Source of the DNA: Vreelandella nigrificans
GTDB lineage: Bacteria; Pseudomonadota; Gammaproteobacteria; Pseudomonadales; Halomonadaceae
Length of the DNA: 64,000 nucleotides
Direction of reading: 5' to 3'
Assembly: GCF_002374315.1 (NCBI RefSeq)
Contig: NZ_NWUX01000014.1
Span: 57,739 to 121,738, forward strand
Shown here: in pieces, positions 1-10,763 of the stretch
Layout of the letters: each line of letters opens with the position of its first letter
Numbering within the stretch: position 1 is the first letter of the stretch
Program-made: the position numbers and the translations under genes
Notes under the pieces: model-generated
What the model was told of the DNA's origin: nothing
The model's database searches: none
Seen by the model: only the letters and a program-made list of their open reading frames with translations

Positions 1-99
1 CAATGTCGTCTCTCTACTAGCAACGCCACATCATGCCTTAAAAAGAGAATACAGCGGTTTGAGTCATTTAGCTCTGCGCTGTAAGCGCTTATAAAGTAG

Positions 100-1476
<1,377 letters not shown>

Positions 1477-1895
1477 AAGCACTCTCCTTTTAGGGCAAAT
1501 AGCAAATTGATAGCCAAACACTCGCCTACGCTGTTCGTCGCTTTAAACCGCCGCAGTTTTAATCTGTCGTCGCTCTGATATGTCGTAGCTTTAACCTAGT
1601 CGACCATCTCGGTTAGGTAAATACGAAATTGAGAAAAAGCTAATACAACATTCACTTAAGACGGTATGTGGTTAGTACCGTATTCAATTAGTACGGCACT
1701 CACCTAATGTAAGATGAGCCAAATGTTGCACTGCACAAAACCACCTGTTATGCTGCAACGCATGATCATCAACATCAGCTGCGGTGAACGCTTTGCATGA
1801 GACCGCTGCTGAACCACCAACACAAGTTGGCACTGCCTAAAGCACACCAGCATTAGCATGACCAATTCGTGAGCAACGGCACAGGAGTGTTTATT
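1477..1895. other. Divergent intergenic region, fumC / phasin
   Basis: A 419-base gap with no convincing gene. It must hold both divergent promoters. I see degenerate direct repeats: TTAGTACCG at about 1672-1680 followed by TTAGTACGG at 1688-1696, and three loose copies of a TGTCGT(C/A)GCT motif between about 1535 and 1595. No clear -35/-10 pair could be assigned by eye. Confidence 0.5.
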
Positions 1896-2270
1896 ATGCG
1901 TACTTTCAACACCAATGAAATGAACCAGCAGTTTGATAACTTTTTTATGGCACCTGTTCGTGCATATACAGCGCTAAGCATTGATTATTCAGAAAAGCTG
2001 CTGAATGCACAATTAGATGCCAACAAAGCCTATGTTGATACAGGCATTGCTCAAATGCGTCAGCTGTTAAGCGTAAAAGATGCTGAGGGTCTTCGCAGTT
2101 ATATGGAAGGTCAGCAGAAAGTTGCCAAAGACTTGGCTGAGCGCGTTAAAGGCGACGCGGATAAAGTCGTTTCTTTACAGCAAGACTTTTTACAAAAAAG
2201 CCAAAAGCTTACCGAAGAAAATGTAAAGCAGGCCCAAGCTGCTGCCAGCAAAATGAGCAAAACCGCTTAA
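1896..2270 (+). CDS. Phasin family protein
   Basis: Small amphipathic helical protein that coats polyhydroxyalkanoate granules and limits their coalescence. The 124 residues are predicted to be helical, rich in Ala, Gln and Lys, and without Cys. They show the phasin pattern of an N-terminal FF(M)xP-like stretch followed by long helices and an Ala/Lys tail. The frame is open from a GTG at 1869. The ATG at 1896 is preferred because CAGGAG lies 8 bases before it. A terminator follows at 2333-2364. The gene implies that the host makes PHA, as Halomonas does; no PHA synthase is in the window. Confidence 0.88.
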   Translation: MRTFNTNEMNQQFDNFFMAPVRAYTALSIDYSEKLLNAQLDANKAYVDTGIAQMRQLLSVKDAEGLRSYMEGQQKVAKDLAERVKGDADKVVSLQQDFLQKSQKLTEENVKQAQAAASKMSKTA

Positions 2271-2332
2271 ATTAAGCCCCCCTGCTTTCGGCAAAGACTC
2301 TGCGTTAACGATCTAGATAATGCTTGAGAAAA

Positions 2333-2364
2333 AACACCCCTGCCAGCTTGCTGGCGGGGGTGTT
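2333..2364. terminator. Convergent terminator between phasin gene and hda
   Basis: AACACCCC-T-GCCAGC pairs with GCTGGC-G-GGGGTGTT across a TT loop, with an A run on the left and T on the right. It can act in both directions, and its right edge touches the hda stop codon (2364-2366). Confidence 0.8.
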
Positions 2365-3068
2365 TACCAATTAAGTGCTGATTTAACAAAAGGGATAGTC
2401 AGCTTACGCTTTGCGGAGAGAGAAGCCTGATCTAGCGTTTCCAGTGCACGGCATAACTCGTTCAAATCTCTGGGACCGCGATGCAATATATAACGCCCCA
2501 CGTCATCGGGTAATTGCATGCCTCGCACTTTAGCCCTCAGCTTTAAAGCGCCTAGGCGCTCAGCATCGTCTAGCGGGTGAAGATGAAAGGTCACTCCCCA
2601 GGTTAGACGGGACGCTAAATCGGGCAACACCACATCTAGTTGCCTAGGCGGAGAGCTGGAGGCAATCACCAATGCTTTACCTGCATCCCGAAGCCGATTA
2701 AACGCATGGAATAGCGCCTCCTCCCATCGTTTTCGCCCCACGACATACTCCAAGTCATCAATAGCCACAATATCCAGCCGTTCAATCTCTTCAAGCATTA
2801 AAGGGGGGAAGTGGCCAAGATCAGCTAACGGCAAATAAAGCGCCCGCTTATCCGCATCTGAAGCGGCGTTACAAGCTGCTTGCAAAAGATGGCTACGGCC
2901 GCTGCCTGGCGCGCCCCATAAGTATAAAAACGGTTCAGCATTAGGCTCCAACTGACGAGTAAAATACTCAACCAGAGACGCATTAGCGCTCGACACATAG
3001 TAATTATTAAACGTTGCATCGTCTCGCAACCCCACGCCAAGCGGTAGTTGCGCTGGCATTCGGCTCAT
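2364..3068 (-). CDS. hda: DnaA regulatory inactivator Hda
   Basis: AAA+ protein of the DnaA family. With the beta sliding clamp it stimulates hydrolysis of DnaA-bound ATP and so prevents re-initiation of replication. The 234 residues carry a clamp-binding motif QLPLGV at residues 7-12, a Walker A variant GAPGSGRSH at about 52-60 and a Walker B-like IDDLEYV near 103. There is no DnaA DNA-binding domain, as expected. The start codon overlaps the stop of the upstream permease gene by 4 bases (ATGA), so translation is probably coupled. The perM-like/hda/purMN neighbourhood is the one seen in Pseudomonas. Confidence 0.93.
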   Translation of the reverse strand: MSRMPAQLPLGVGLRDDATFNNYYVSSANASLVEYFTRQLEPNAEPFLYLWGAPGSGRSHLLQAACNAASDADKRALYLPLADLGHFPPLMLEEIERLDIVAIDDLEYVVGRKRWEEALFHAFNRLRDAGKALVIASSSPPRQLDVVLPDLASRLTWGVTFHLHPLDDAERLGALKLRAKVRGMQLPDDVGRYILHRGPRDLNELCRALETLDQASLSAKRKLTIPFVKSALNW

Positions 3069-4234
3069 GAAGACTCCCTATCATCGTAAGGACCAAGCCC
3101 ATCATGGCCAATTGGGCGTACTAATGATCGTTTTTCTGAAGTACCTTGCTCTAATGGGCCTTGTTCCAAGCCCGGCGATGCAGTGCACTGCTCTGCATCG
3201 TAAAGCACACTCTCTTTATAGCGTTCCTTAACTTCTTTGAGCAACACCATGATCACAGATGCCGCAGGAAGAGCTAATAATACGCCAGTAAAACCAAAAA
3301 GATTACCCCCCGCTAATACAGCGAAAATGACCGCTACAGGATGTAGACCAATTTTGTCACCTAACAGTTTGGGTTGAAGCACAGCACTTTCAACAATTTG
3401 CCCAAAACTGAATACCACCACCACACCTAGCAGTGGTAACCACGAATCAAACTGAAACAGAGCAACAATGAGGGCAACCCCCAACCCAACAATAAACCCC
3501 AGGAACGGCACAATACTAACGAGGCCCGATACAACACCGATAAGCAAACCGAAATTAAGTCCCATTAGGGTTAAGCCTAGCGCATAAATGATGCCTAAAC
3601 ACAGCATCACCATCAATTGGCCACGTAAAAAAGCTGACAAAACGTCATCACATCGTTTAGCCAAACGGACAACATCATCCAGCCACTGACGAGGAATCAG
3701 GTCAGCAATACTGGCCAGTAGGCGGTTCCAGTCCAGCAGCAGATAAAAAGCTACCACGGGTATCAATGCGACGTAGGTTATCCAAGTGGCAAACGCCATG
3801 CCTGAACGGCCAATTTGGCCTAACGCTTGCGCCAAATAGCCCCCCGCATCACGCCAATGCTCAGCAAGTGTCTCCTGGGCGTTATCAAGTTCAGCACGTA
3901 GATCGTAACCCGTCCACTCCTGCACTTGAGGGGCCAATATATTTTCAACCCAATCAAAAACGCTAGGTGCCGCTTCACCTAATTGTTTTATTTGCTGGAC
4001 TATTAACGGAACTAAAATCAGCATACTAACCGCCAATACCAGCAAGATGATTAGGAATACGCTAGAAACCGCAAACGGCCGATTCATACCCCAGCGCTGT
4101 AACCTGTTGGCTATTGGATCACCCAAATAGGCAATAATCATTCCAGCGATAAATGGCATCAGCATCGCATCCAGCAAATACACTAGCCCCACTAACACCG
4201 CTAATAGCAAAACGCCCCACCACGAATTTCGCAT
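3065..4234 (-). CDS. AI-2E/PerM family permease
   Basis: Polytopic inner-membrane protein of the AI-2E transporter (PerM, former UPF0118) family. The substrate of this subgroup is not established; relatives export autoinducer-2 or act as Na+/H+ antiporters in halophiles. Of 389 residues, the first 340 hold about seven or eight hydrophobic segments in the typical arrangement: two N-terminal helices, a long soluble loop at about 80-140, then a helical C-terminal half. The last 50 residues are polar. GGAGGGAG precedes the ATG. It is cotranscribed with hda and divergent from purM. Confidence 0.85.
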   Translation of the reverse strand: MRNSWWGVLLLAVLVGLVYLLDAMLMPFIAGMIIAYLGDPIANRLQRWGMNRPFAVSSVFLIILLVLAVSMLILVPLIVQQIKQLGEAAPSVFDWVENILAPQVQEWTGYDLRAELDNAQETLAEHWRDAGGYLAQALGQIGRSGMAFATWITYVALIPVVAFYLLLDWNRLLASIADLIPRQWLDDVVRLAKRCDDVLSAFLRGQLMVMLCLGIIYALGLTLMGLNFGLLIGVVSGLVSIVPFLGFIVGLGVALIVALFQFDSWLPLLGVVVVFSFGQIVESAVLQPKLLGDKIGLHPVAVIFAVLAGGNLFGFTGVLLALPAASVIMVLLKEVKERYKESVLYDAEQCTASPGLEQGPLEQGTSEKRSLVRPIGHDGLGPYDDRESS

Positions 4235-4456
4235 TCTGAATTTCTCCCTCCTGGATAGATGGTTAGCGGCCTAGCGCACCGCATGATTTGCGATACTACC
4301 CAATGAATAGTAACAAAAGTAACGCTTCTCGCATCTGATAACACGACACATCGATGCGACTTACGCCACTGAGTGATACAATCTGTCTCGTTATTGCCCC
4401 AGCACTGGCCAATTCGCCAGCACTACCGCACTGCTATAGGCTTCACAGGACCTGTC

Positions 4457-5554
4457 ATGACCGAGACATCCCCTTCTCAGGCTACCCCATCACTCAGCTA
4501 TAAAGACGCAGGTGTCGATATTGATGCCGGTAACGCGCTGGTTGACCGCATTAAACACGTTGCTAAACGCACCACACGCCCTGAAGTAATGGGTGGGCTT
4601 GGCGGCTTTGGCGCGCTATGTGAGCTGCCTGCTGGCTATAAGCAACCGGTACTCGTGTCTGGCACCGATGGCGTGGGCACTAAACTGCGTCTTGCCATGG
4701 ACCTTGGCAAACATGACACCATCGGTATCGATTTAGTGGCAATGTGTGTCAATGATTTGATTGTTGCTGGCGCCGAACCACTGCTTTTCCTTGACTACTA
4801 TGCCACGGGTAAGCTGGACATAGATATCGCTGCTGATGTTGTTACAGGCATCGGCACAGGCTGTGAGCTGGCTGGCTGCGCATTGGTAGGTGGCGAAACA
4901 GCCGAAATGCCTGGCATGTACGAAGGCAACGATTACGATCTAGCAGGCTTTTGCGTTGGCGTCGTCGAAAAAGCCGAAATCCTTGACGGCAGCAAAGTTG
5001 CCGAAGGTAATGTCTTATTAGGGCTAGCCTCCTCAGGCCCGCACTCTAATGGATACTCGCTGATCCGCAAAATTTTAGACGTGAGTAATGCCTCACTAGA
5101 CGAAACGGTCGGTGGCCAAGCTTTGGGCGATGCCCTAATGGCCCCCACTCGCATCTATGTAAAATCCCTTTTATCGATGATGCGTGGCACCGACATTTCA
5201 GTGCATGCCCTGTCGCACATTACGGGCGGCGGCCTGCTAGAAAACATTCCCCGGGTACTGCCTGACACTTTGGCGGCAGATATTGACCTAACCACTTGGC
5301 AACGCCCAGAAGTATTTAACTGGCTGCAGGCTAAAGGCAATGTCAATGAGACCGAAATGCACCGAGTACTTAACTGCGGTATTGGCATGGTAGTTGTAGT
5401 GTCGGCAGAACAGGCAGAAAGCGCCATGGCTCACCTTACAGAGCAAGGCGAAACCGTCTATCAAATCGGCACGATCATCAAGCGCCAGGACGAAGCCGTC
5501 GTACTTAAGAATATGCATAGCGATGAGCACGGTCTGGAGAATCGCCCCGCATGA
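4457..5554 (+). CDS. purM: Phosphoribosylformylglycinamidine cyclo-ligase
   Basis: AIR synthetase, step five of de novo purine synthesis: FGAM plus ATP gives AIR. The 365-residue product begins MTETSPSQ and shows the family segments [13 protein letters not shown] (substrate loop), [27 protein letters not shown] and a glycine-rich [10 protein letters not shown]. The frame is open from 4373, but CACAGGA lies 6 bases before the ATG at 4457 and the upstream part is not PurM-like. The purN start overlaps its stop by 4 bases, so the two genes form a coupled operon. Confidence 0.96.
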   Translation: MTETSPSQATPSLSYKDAGVDIDAGNALVDRIKHVAKRTTRPEVMGGLGGFGALCELPAGYKQPVLVSGTDGVGTKLRLAMDLGKHDTIGIDLVAMCVNDLIVAGAEPLLFLDYYATGKLDIDIAADVVTGIGTGCELAGCALVGGETAEMPGMYEGNDYDLAGFCVGVVEKAEILDGSKVAEGNVLLGLASSGPHSNGYSLIRKILDVSNASLDETVGGQALGDALMAPTRIYVKSLLSMMRGTDISVHALSHITGGGLLENIPRVLPDTLAADIDLTTWQRPEVFNWLQAKGNVNETEMHRVLNCGIGMVVVVSAEQAESAMAHLTEQGETVYQIGTIIKRQDEAVVLKNMHSDEHGLENRPA

Positions 5555-6294
5555 GCAGTACCGATTACAACAGCGACACGTTAAACGATATGACGCCCGA
5601 GCCCATAGGCGCACGGCGTGTCGTGGTATTGATTTCTGGAAGCGGCAGCAACCTGCAAGCATTGATAGATGCACAGCAGCACGATCGCTTGGGTGGGGAA
5701 ATTGTAGCCGTCATTTCAAATGAACCAAGTGCCTATGGCTTAAAGCGTGCCCACGAAGCAGGCATTGAAGCGGTTGTATTACCACACAGGGAATACGAGA
5801 GCCGAGATGCTTACGATGGTGCCCTCATCAAGGTGATTGAACGCCATGAGCCGGACGTCATTGTGCTTGCTGGTTTTATGCGTATATTAACGCCACGTTT
5901 TGTGCAGCGCTTCCTGGGCAAAATGCTTAATATTCACCCATCGCTGCTGCCAGCTTATCAAGGGCTTAATACCCATGCGCGGGCACTGGCCGATGGAGCT
6001 TCATCCCATGGTTGCAGCGTACACTTTGTGACTGAAGAGCTGGACGGTGGTCCAGTGGTATTACAGGCAGAACTAAACGTTGCAGACGATGACACGGTCG
6101 AGACACTAAAAGATAAGGTACACGCTCGCGAGCATCTTATCTTTCCTATCGCCGTACAGTGGTTTTTACAAGGCCGCCTGAAGTACAGCACAGAAGGAGC
6201 AACGATGGACGGCCACCTGCTGCCGCCCTACGGTATGCGCCTATCCCATGCTGATGCTGCAGAAGAGCTTGATGAAGACGTAGCCCCTAACTAA
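5551..6294 (+). CDS. purN: Phosphoribosylglycinamide formyltransferase
   Basis: GART, step three of purine synthesis: transfers formyl from 10-formyl-THF to GAR. The 247-residue protein carries the phosphate-binding [10 protein letters not shown] near residue 31 and the catalytic Asn-His-Asp set ([14 protein letters not shown] and [12 protein letters not shown]). It exceeds the usual 210-220 residues because of a polar N-terminal extension of about 20 residues and an acidic C-terminal tail. The ATGA overlap with purM implies coupling. Its 3' end lies in a 15-base tandem repeat that supplies the stop codon three times. Confidence 0.95.
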   Translation: MSSTDYNSDTLNDMTPEPIGARRVVVLISGSGSNLQALIDAQQHDRLGGEIVAVISNEPSAYGLKRAHEAGIEAVVLPHREYESRDAYDGALIKVIERHEPDVIVLAGFMRILTPRFVQRFLGKMLNIHPSLLPAYQGLNTHARALADGASSHGCSVHFVTEELDGGPVVLQAELNVADDDTVETLKDKVHAREHLIFPIAVQWFLQGRLKYSTEGATMDGHLLPPYGMRLSHADAAEELDEDVAPN

Positions 6295-6327
6295 ACAGTC
6301 CCTAACTAAACAGCCCCTAACTAAACC
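6285..6327 (+). repeat. 15-base tandem repeat over the purN stop codon
   Basis: Three units of CCCTAACTAAACAGT or close variants start at 6285, 6300 and 6315. The period is a multiple of three, so each unit contributes the same in-frame Pro-Asn-stop. The first TAA (6292-6294) ends purN. Confidence 0.85.
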
Positions 6328-6345
6328 GCTTTTAGTCCTAACAAG

Positions 6346-6383
6346 CGCCTTACTACGCCGAGTAACACCGGAGCAGTAAGGCG
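6346..6383. terminator. Hairpin between convergent purN and dcd
   Basis: CGCCTTACT (6346-6354) pairs perfectly with AGTAAGGCG (6375-6383) across a 20-base loop, followed by TTT on the plus strand and preceded by AA on the left. It is placed where both operons converge, so it is probably bidirectional. Confidence 0.6.
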
Positions 6384-6402
6384 TTTATGGTTCAGGGGCA
6401 GC

Positions 6403-6969
6403 TTAGGTGCGCGGCAATGTAACGCCTCGCTGCCCCATGTACTTGCCGCCACGGTCTTTATAAGAAGTTTCGCATACCTCGTCGGACTCCAAAAAGAGCA
6501 TTTGCGCCACGCCTTCATGGGCATATATCTTGGCAGGCAAGTTGGTAGTGTTAGAAAACTCCAGCGTCACATGCCCTTCCCACTCAGGCTCCAAAGGCGT
6601 CACATTGACGATAATGCCACAGCGAGCGTAAGTGGATTTACCTAGGCAGATAGTCAGCACGTTACGTGGAATACGGAAATACTCTACCGTACGCGCTAGC
6701 GCAAACGAGTTAGGCGGAATAATACATACATCGCCTTTCACATCCACAAAGCTTTTAGCATCAAAGGCTTTAGGGTCAACAATTGCCGAGTGAATATTGG
6801 TGAATACCTTGAATTCGTCGGCACAGCGCACATCATAGCCGTAACTGGAGGTGCCGTAAGAGATCACCCGCTGCTCATTAATGTAACGGACCTGCTCCGC
6901 TTCAAACGGCTCAATCATGGCATCGCTTTGTGCCATACGACGAATCCACTTGTCAGATTTAATACTCAT
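6403..6969 (-). CDS. dcd: dCTP deaminase
   Basis: Deaminates dCTP to dUTP, the main route to dUMP for thymidylate synthesis in gammaproteobacteria. The 188 residues match the family length (193 in E. coli). The trimeric dUTPase-like fold is marked by [14 protein letters not shown], the [10 protein letters not shown] nucleotide-binding segment and the catalytic Glu in [14 protein letters not shown]. It lies 11 bases downstream of the Mrp-type ATPase gene and is probably cotranscribed with it. Confidence 0.95.
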   Translation of the reverse strand: MSIKSDKWIRRMAQSDAMIEPFEAEQVRYINEQRVISYGTSSYGYDVRCADEFKVFTNIHSAIVDPKAFDAKSFVDVKGDVCIIPPNSFALARTVEYFRIPRNVLTICLGKSTYARCGIIVNVTPLEPEWEGHVTLEFSNTTNLPAKIYAHEGVAQMLFLESDEVCETSYKDRGGKYMGQRGVTLPRT

Positions 6970-6980
6970 TTGTTACTTCA

Positions 6981-7781
6981 TCACTCGCTAAAAGAAATAG
7001 TGGGGCCGCTGCTTTTGTTAGCGCTCACAGCATGAGCTACCTGTTTGGCAATCTCAGCAAAGGTTTGGCTAACTGAGCTATCTGGTTCTGCAATGACACT
7101 AGGACGGCCAGAGTCCGCCAACTCACGAATGGAGAGAGTAAGAGGCAGGCGCCCTAGCACACTTGTTTGATACTCTTCCGCGATGCGCTCACCACCGCCC
7201 GTGCCAAAAATAGCAGCCTCATGACCACAGTTTTCACAGTGGTAAAGGCTCATATTTTCAACTACGCCAAGTACTGGCACATTAACTTTACGGAACATCT
7301 CAATACCCTTACGCGCATCTAAAAGGGCAATATCCTGTGGCGTAGTGACAATAACCGCGCCTGCAACTGGTACTTTTTGTGCCAATGTTAGCTGGATATC
7401 GCCGGTACCCGGAGGCATATCTATCAGCAAGAAATCAAGATTATCCCACTGGGTTTGGGTTAACATTTGCTGAAATGCACCTACGACCATTGGACCACGC
7501 CATACCATGGCCTCTCGAGTATTGACCATAAACGCCATGGACATTGCCTGAAGCCCATGAGCTTCCAGCGGCAGAAACTTATTGTCTTGGGTTGCCTGGG
7601 GCCGCACGCCCTCTTTAACTCCCAGCATTTGTGCTTGGCTAGGCCCGTAAATATCAGCATCCAGCACGCCGACACGATAGCCTTGTGCTGAAAGTGCCAA
7701 CGCCAAGTTAACGGTTACCGTCGACTTGCCAACGCCTCCCTTACCCGACGCCACTGCTACAATATGCTTAACCCCATCCAT
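6981..7781 (-). CDS. apbC: Mrp/ApbC-type iron-sulfur carrier ATPase
   Basis: P-loop ATPase of the Mrp/Nbp35 group, proposed to carry and deliver Fe-S clusters. From the chosen start the 266 residues open with MDGVKHIVAV and the deviant Walker A GKGGVGKST at about residues 13-21. The C-X2-C pair CENC, which binds a bridging cluster in the family, lies in the last third. The N-terminal MIP18 (DUF59) domain of E. coli Mrp is absent, so this is the short form. The frame is open to 7859, but GGGAG lies 8 bases before the ATG at 7781. Confidence 0.9.
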   Translation of the reverse strand: MDGVKHIVAVASGKGGVGKSTVTVNLALALSAQGYRVGVLDADIYGPSQAQMLGVKEGVRPQATQDNKFLPLEAHGLQAMSMAFMVNTREAMVWRGPMVVGAFQQMLTQTQWDNLDFLLIDMPPGTGDIQLTLAQKVPVAGAVIVTTPQDIALLDARKGIEMFRKVNVPVLGVVENMSLYHCENCGHEAAIFGTGGGERIAEEYQTSVLGRLPLTLSIRELADSGRPSVIAEPDSSVSQTFAEIAKQVAHAVSANKSSGPTISFSE

Positions 7782-7861
7782 TATGGCACTCCCATCGGTC
7801 ACAACGTAAATTGCATAAGGTGAATGATACTCTTCGGGGCAGTATTCATAAACTAACAAAC

Positions 7862-7894
7862 AAAAAAGCGGATGCAGGTGTTACCTGCATCCGC
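7862..7894 (-). terminator. Rho-independent terminator of the coiled-coil gene
   Basis: GCGGATGCAGGT (7868-7879) and ACCTGCATCCGC (7883-7894) form a perfect 12-base stem with a 3-base loop. Read on the minus strand a run of six T follows, so it ends the coiled-coil gene transcript. Confidence 0.9.
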
Positions 7895-7928
7895 CTCATG
7901 AGAGCAGCGAACTCAGCTTAAACGCCTA

Positions 7929-9020
7929 TTACTGAGCTTCTTGCTCCTCAGCTTCATCATCGCTATCGCCATCTTCTGCTCCCACCAAGGTGGGCACCTC
8001 ATCATTCGCAGCGCTGCCAACTTCACCTAGCCGCGTGTCGAGCGAAGACAGTTCTTCGCGCCACTCGTCAAGCTGGGCATCTAAGCGAGCTAGCCTCTCT
8101 TCGCGGGCCTCAATGTCACTTTCAACATTAGCAACCTCTTCACGCCCAATATCCAGCGCAACTATCAGATCATCCATTTCAGAGCGCACCTGGGTTAAGC
8201 TCTGCTCTTCTTCTTCACGCAACTCAACCAGCGCATCAACTTCTTCTTGTAGTGCGTCGCGCTCATTAGTAGCAGATTCATGCTGACCTCGGAGTTCCTC
8301 CAGTTCGCTTTGCGTCGTGGCGATCTCCTCTTCAAGGCTGGCTAGCTGTTCATTAGCCTCGCTCACCTTGGATTCCAGCTCAGCAAGTTCTGCTTCAGCA
8401 GCATTCATCTCTTCAACTGCTGCCTGACGCTCTTCCTCAGCTTCCTGACGAGCTCCTTCTGCCTCCTGACGGGCATCTTCGGCACTTTGGCGCGCATCTT
8501 GAATTTGCTGAAGCGCTGCTTCTGCCTCATCGCGGTCGCTGACCATTTGATCGCGCTCTTCATGCAGCGCCTCTAAATCAGCGTTAGCGCTTTCGAGCTG
8601 CTCATTCAGGCCGTCTACTTCTTCTTGAAGTGCATCGCGCTCGGCCTCTAGCTCCTCAAGTCGAGTACTAACGTTACTAACATCTCGCTCCGCAGCCTCA
8701 AGACTGGTTTTCGCCTCAGTTTGCTGCTGCTCAAGTTCTGCTAATTCCTCGTGCATGGCCGCTAAGTCAGCTTCAACCTGCTCCACGTCTGCTAAGCGCT
8801 GGCTTAGCTGGCTATTCTCTTGCTCTACGCCAGTAAGACGACCTTCAAGCGTTTCAACCCGATCCTTATGGGTGCCAGCATTAGATTGTGCCATGATTGC
8901 CCAAATAACCGCGACAGCGGCAATGCCTGCTATCCCTTTGACGCGGTTATCTTGAAATAGTGTTTTCATGCCCGGTTTGTTAGCCGGTGATTGCTGATCC
9001 GAGTGGTTTGCTTCTGGCAT
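7929..9020 (-). CDS. Membrane-anchored long coiled-coil protein, unknown function
   Basis: No family recognised. The 363 residues start MPEANHSDQQ. A single hydrophobic segment (IAGIAAVAVIWAIMA) lies at about residues 31-45. It is followed by a 260-residue heptad-type coiled coil very rich in Glu, Ala, Leu, Gln and Arg, then a strongly acidic tail (DSDDEAEEQEAQ). This suggests an N-in anchor with a long periplasmic rod or spacer. Near-repeats such as EDARQEAEGARQEAEEERQ occur in the middle. AGAGGGA precedes the ATG at 9020; the frame is open to 9113. It is monocistronic, with its own terminator. A structural or envelope role is inference. Confidence 0.75.
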   Translation of the reverse strand: MPEANHSDQQSPANKPGMKTLFQDNRVKGIAGIAAVAVIWAIMAQSNAGTHKDRVETLEGRLTGVEQENSQLSQRLADVEQVEADLAAMHEELAELEQQQTEAKTSLEAAERDVSNVSTRLEELEAERDALQEEVDGLNEQLESANADLEALHEERDQMVSDRDEAEAALQQIQDARQSAEDARQEAEGARQEAEEERQAAVEEMNAAEAELAELESKVSEANEQLASLEEEIATTQSELEELRGQHESATNERDALQEEVDALVELREEEEQSLTQVRSEMDDLIVALDIGREEVANVESDIEAREERLARLDAQLDEWREELSSLDTRLGEVGSAANDEVPTLVGAEDGDSDDEAEEQEAQ

Positions 9021-9448
9021 ACTGCGTCCCTCTCTTTTATAAGCTACCGATTCCAGCAGCGTTAATAGGCATTTAAAGCGAATTCGCTCTTGAAGAACAT
9101 TCCTTACTAGCATACACAGCTAACAGCATCTAGCCAGTGTATGCGTTAATTCAATGGCCTAATTAGGTGATACTGCTCATATAAATGTCATTTCTGTGGA
9201 TTTTGGAGCGCTTGCCAGCCTACCACCTTGACGTGCACTCAGTCGGTCTCAAAACATATCTGCCGACCTCAAAACCTAATAGCCTTACACCAAACACTGA
9301 AAAGCATCAGGGCATAAAAATCAGGTTTCTTATAAGAAATAACTATTAAAAACTGACACACTGTCGGCAATCGCTTACATCCCTCCTCCTCATTTAAAGC
9401 TAACCTCTTGGGTTAACTTAAATTGCTATTTGTCCTGGAGATGTACGC
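9021..9448. other. Divergent intergenic region with several palindromes
   Basis: A 428-base gap between the coiled-coil gene and a diguanylate cyclase gene. It holds two CTCAAAAC direct repeats 20 bases apart (9248-9255, 9268-9275), a perfect 14-base palindrome TTTCTTATAAGAAA (9327-9340) and an inverted repeat GACA-CAC-TGTC (9356-9366). These look like protein-binding sites for the cyclase promoter. No ORF of interest is seen. Confidence 0.5.
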
Positions 9449-10348
9449 ATGTCCGTGAATGACGCAATCCCCGCGCCTCAAAGTGCTGATCATCTAGTCC
9501 CTCATATACCTGGGGTCGTTTTTCAATTTTACCGATCCCACTGCGGGAAAATGCGTTTCAACTATCTTGAAGGTGGTGGGGCTGCGTTGAAATACATTGA
9601 TCGTCAGCAGCTAGCGCTAGATGCCAGCCAGCTCGTAAGACAGCTAACAAATATCGACTACCCTAAGATCATGTCCGCAATAGAGCGCTCAGCCCGCTGG
9701 ATGATGCCACTATCCACCCGGTTTAGACTGCCATTTCCGAAGGGGAAACCCCACTGGATTGCAGTTAGTGCCAAGCCTGAGCCAGCAGTCGGTGGCGTAT
9801 GCTGGAATGGCCTTATGATGGACATTACCGACCAAGTTGCAGAAGAGTCAAGGCTACGTAAGCTGTGCGATACCGATCCACTTACCGGTCTACCCAACCG
9901 TCGAAAATTAATGGCGCATTTAACTCACCTGTCTTCACTGAGCGCACGCCACGGCACACCTCTTTCAATCATGATGTTGGATATCGACCACTTTAAGCAG
10001 CTCAATGACCGTTGGGGTCATTTAGAGGGTGACAACGTCCTCAAACTATTAGCTACAAAGACGCAAGCCCTGCTTCGCAGTGAAGATATGGTGGCCCGTA
10101 TGGGTGGAGAGGAGTTTATGGTCGTGTTGCCGCTAACACCGCTGCAGCAATGCCATAAACTCGCCGACCGCCTGCGTGATTCCGTTGCGTGTTACGATTT
10201 CGGGGTGGGAGTCGGACAAGTAACACTGAGTATTGGTGTTGCTGAGTACCGCTGTGGTGAGCCGCTAACTAACCTAATAGAGCGTGCAGATAAAGCGCTT
10301 TACGGCGCAAAAGATATTGGCCGCGACTGCGTCTGCCTTCTACCTTAA
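9449..10348 (+). CDS. Diguanylate cyclase (GGEEF)
   Basis: Makes cyclic di-GMP from two GTP. The 299 residues divide into an N-terminal sensory region of about 125 residues, plausibly PAS-like, and a C-terminal GGDEF domain starting at TDPLTGLPNRR. The active-site motif GGEEF is at about 218-222, with the metal-binding Asp in MLDIDHFKQLND. An RSED I-site five residues upstream of the active site predicts product inhibition. No membrane segment is evident. It is monocistronic; CTGGAG precedes the ATG. Probably catalytically active. Confidence 0.9.
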   Translation: MSVNDAIPAPQSADHLVPHIPGVVFQFYRSHCGKMRFNYLEGGGAALKYIDRQQLALDASQLVRQLTNIDYPKIMSAIERSARWMMPLSTRFRLPFPKGKPHWIAVSAKPEPAVGGVCWNGLMMDITDQVAEESRLRKLCDTDPLTGLPNRRKLMAHLTHLSSLSARHGTPLSIMMLDIDHFKQLNDRWGHLEGDNVLKLLATKTQALLRSEDMVARMGGEEFMVVLPLTPLQQCHKLADRLRDSVACYDFGVGVGQVTLSIGVAEYRCGEPLTNLIERADKALYGAKDIGRDCVCLLP

Positions 10349-10424
10349 AAGCCATACAAGCCATACAAGCCCAGGAAAAACTCTCTCCCTGTCGTAGCAG
10401 AAGATAACAAAAAGGAATCATATA

Positions 10425-10763
10425 ATGAGCAGCTTGGCGCAAGCGACTTGCGAGCCCTGCACCTCGGGTACTCCCCCACTTGATAGCAACGCATGCAAAA
10501 CCTATCAAGCAGCGCTTCCAGAGTGGCAGATTATTGATCACGATGGCATCATGAAGCTAACGAGACGATTTACGTTTCGTAACTTTGCTGATGCGCTGAC
10601 ATTCACCCAGCGCGTTGGTGAATTAGCAGAGCAGGCAGGGCACCATCCAAGCATTGTCACTGAGTGGGGCAAAGCCACTGTGACGTGGTGGAGCCATGAT
10701 ATTAAAGGCCTGCATCTTAATGATTTCATTCTTGCCGCCAGAACCGACGAGGTAGCCGAATAA
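10425..10763 (+). CDS. phhB: Pterin-4a-carbinolamine dehydratase
   Basis: Dehydrates 4a-hydroxytetrahydrobiopterin to regenerate the cofactor of phenylalanine hydroxylase. The 112 residues carry the family core with GHHPSIVTEWG (catalytic His pair) and a conserved N-terminal WQIIDHDGIMKLTRRF. An AAAGGA site precedes the ATG. The aminotransferase gene starts at the base after its stop codon, so the pair is one operon, as in the phhABC cluster of Pseudomonas. A phhA gene is not in this window. Confidence 0.93.
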   Translation: MSSLAQATCEPCTSGTPPLDSNACKTYQAALPEWQIIDHDGIMKLTRRFTFRNFADALTFTQRVGELAEQAGHHPSIVTEWGKATVTWWSHDIKGLHLNDFILAARTDEVAE

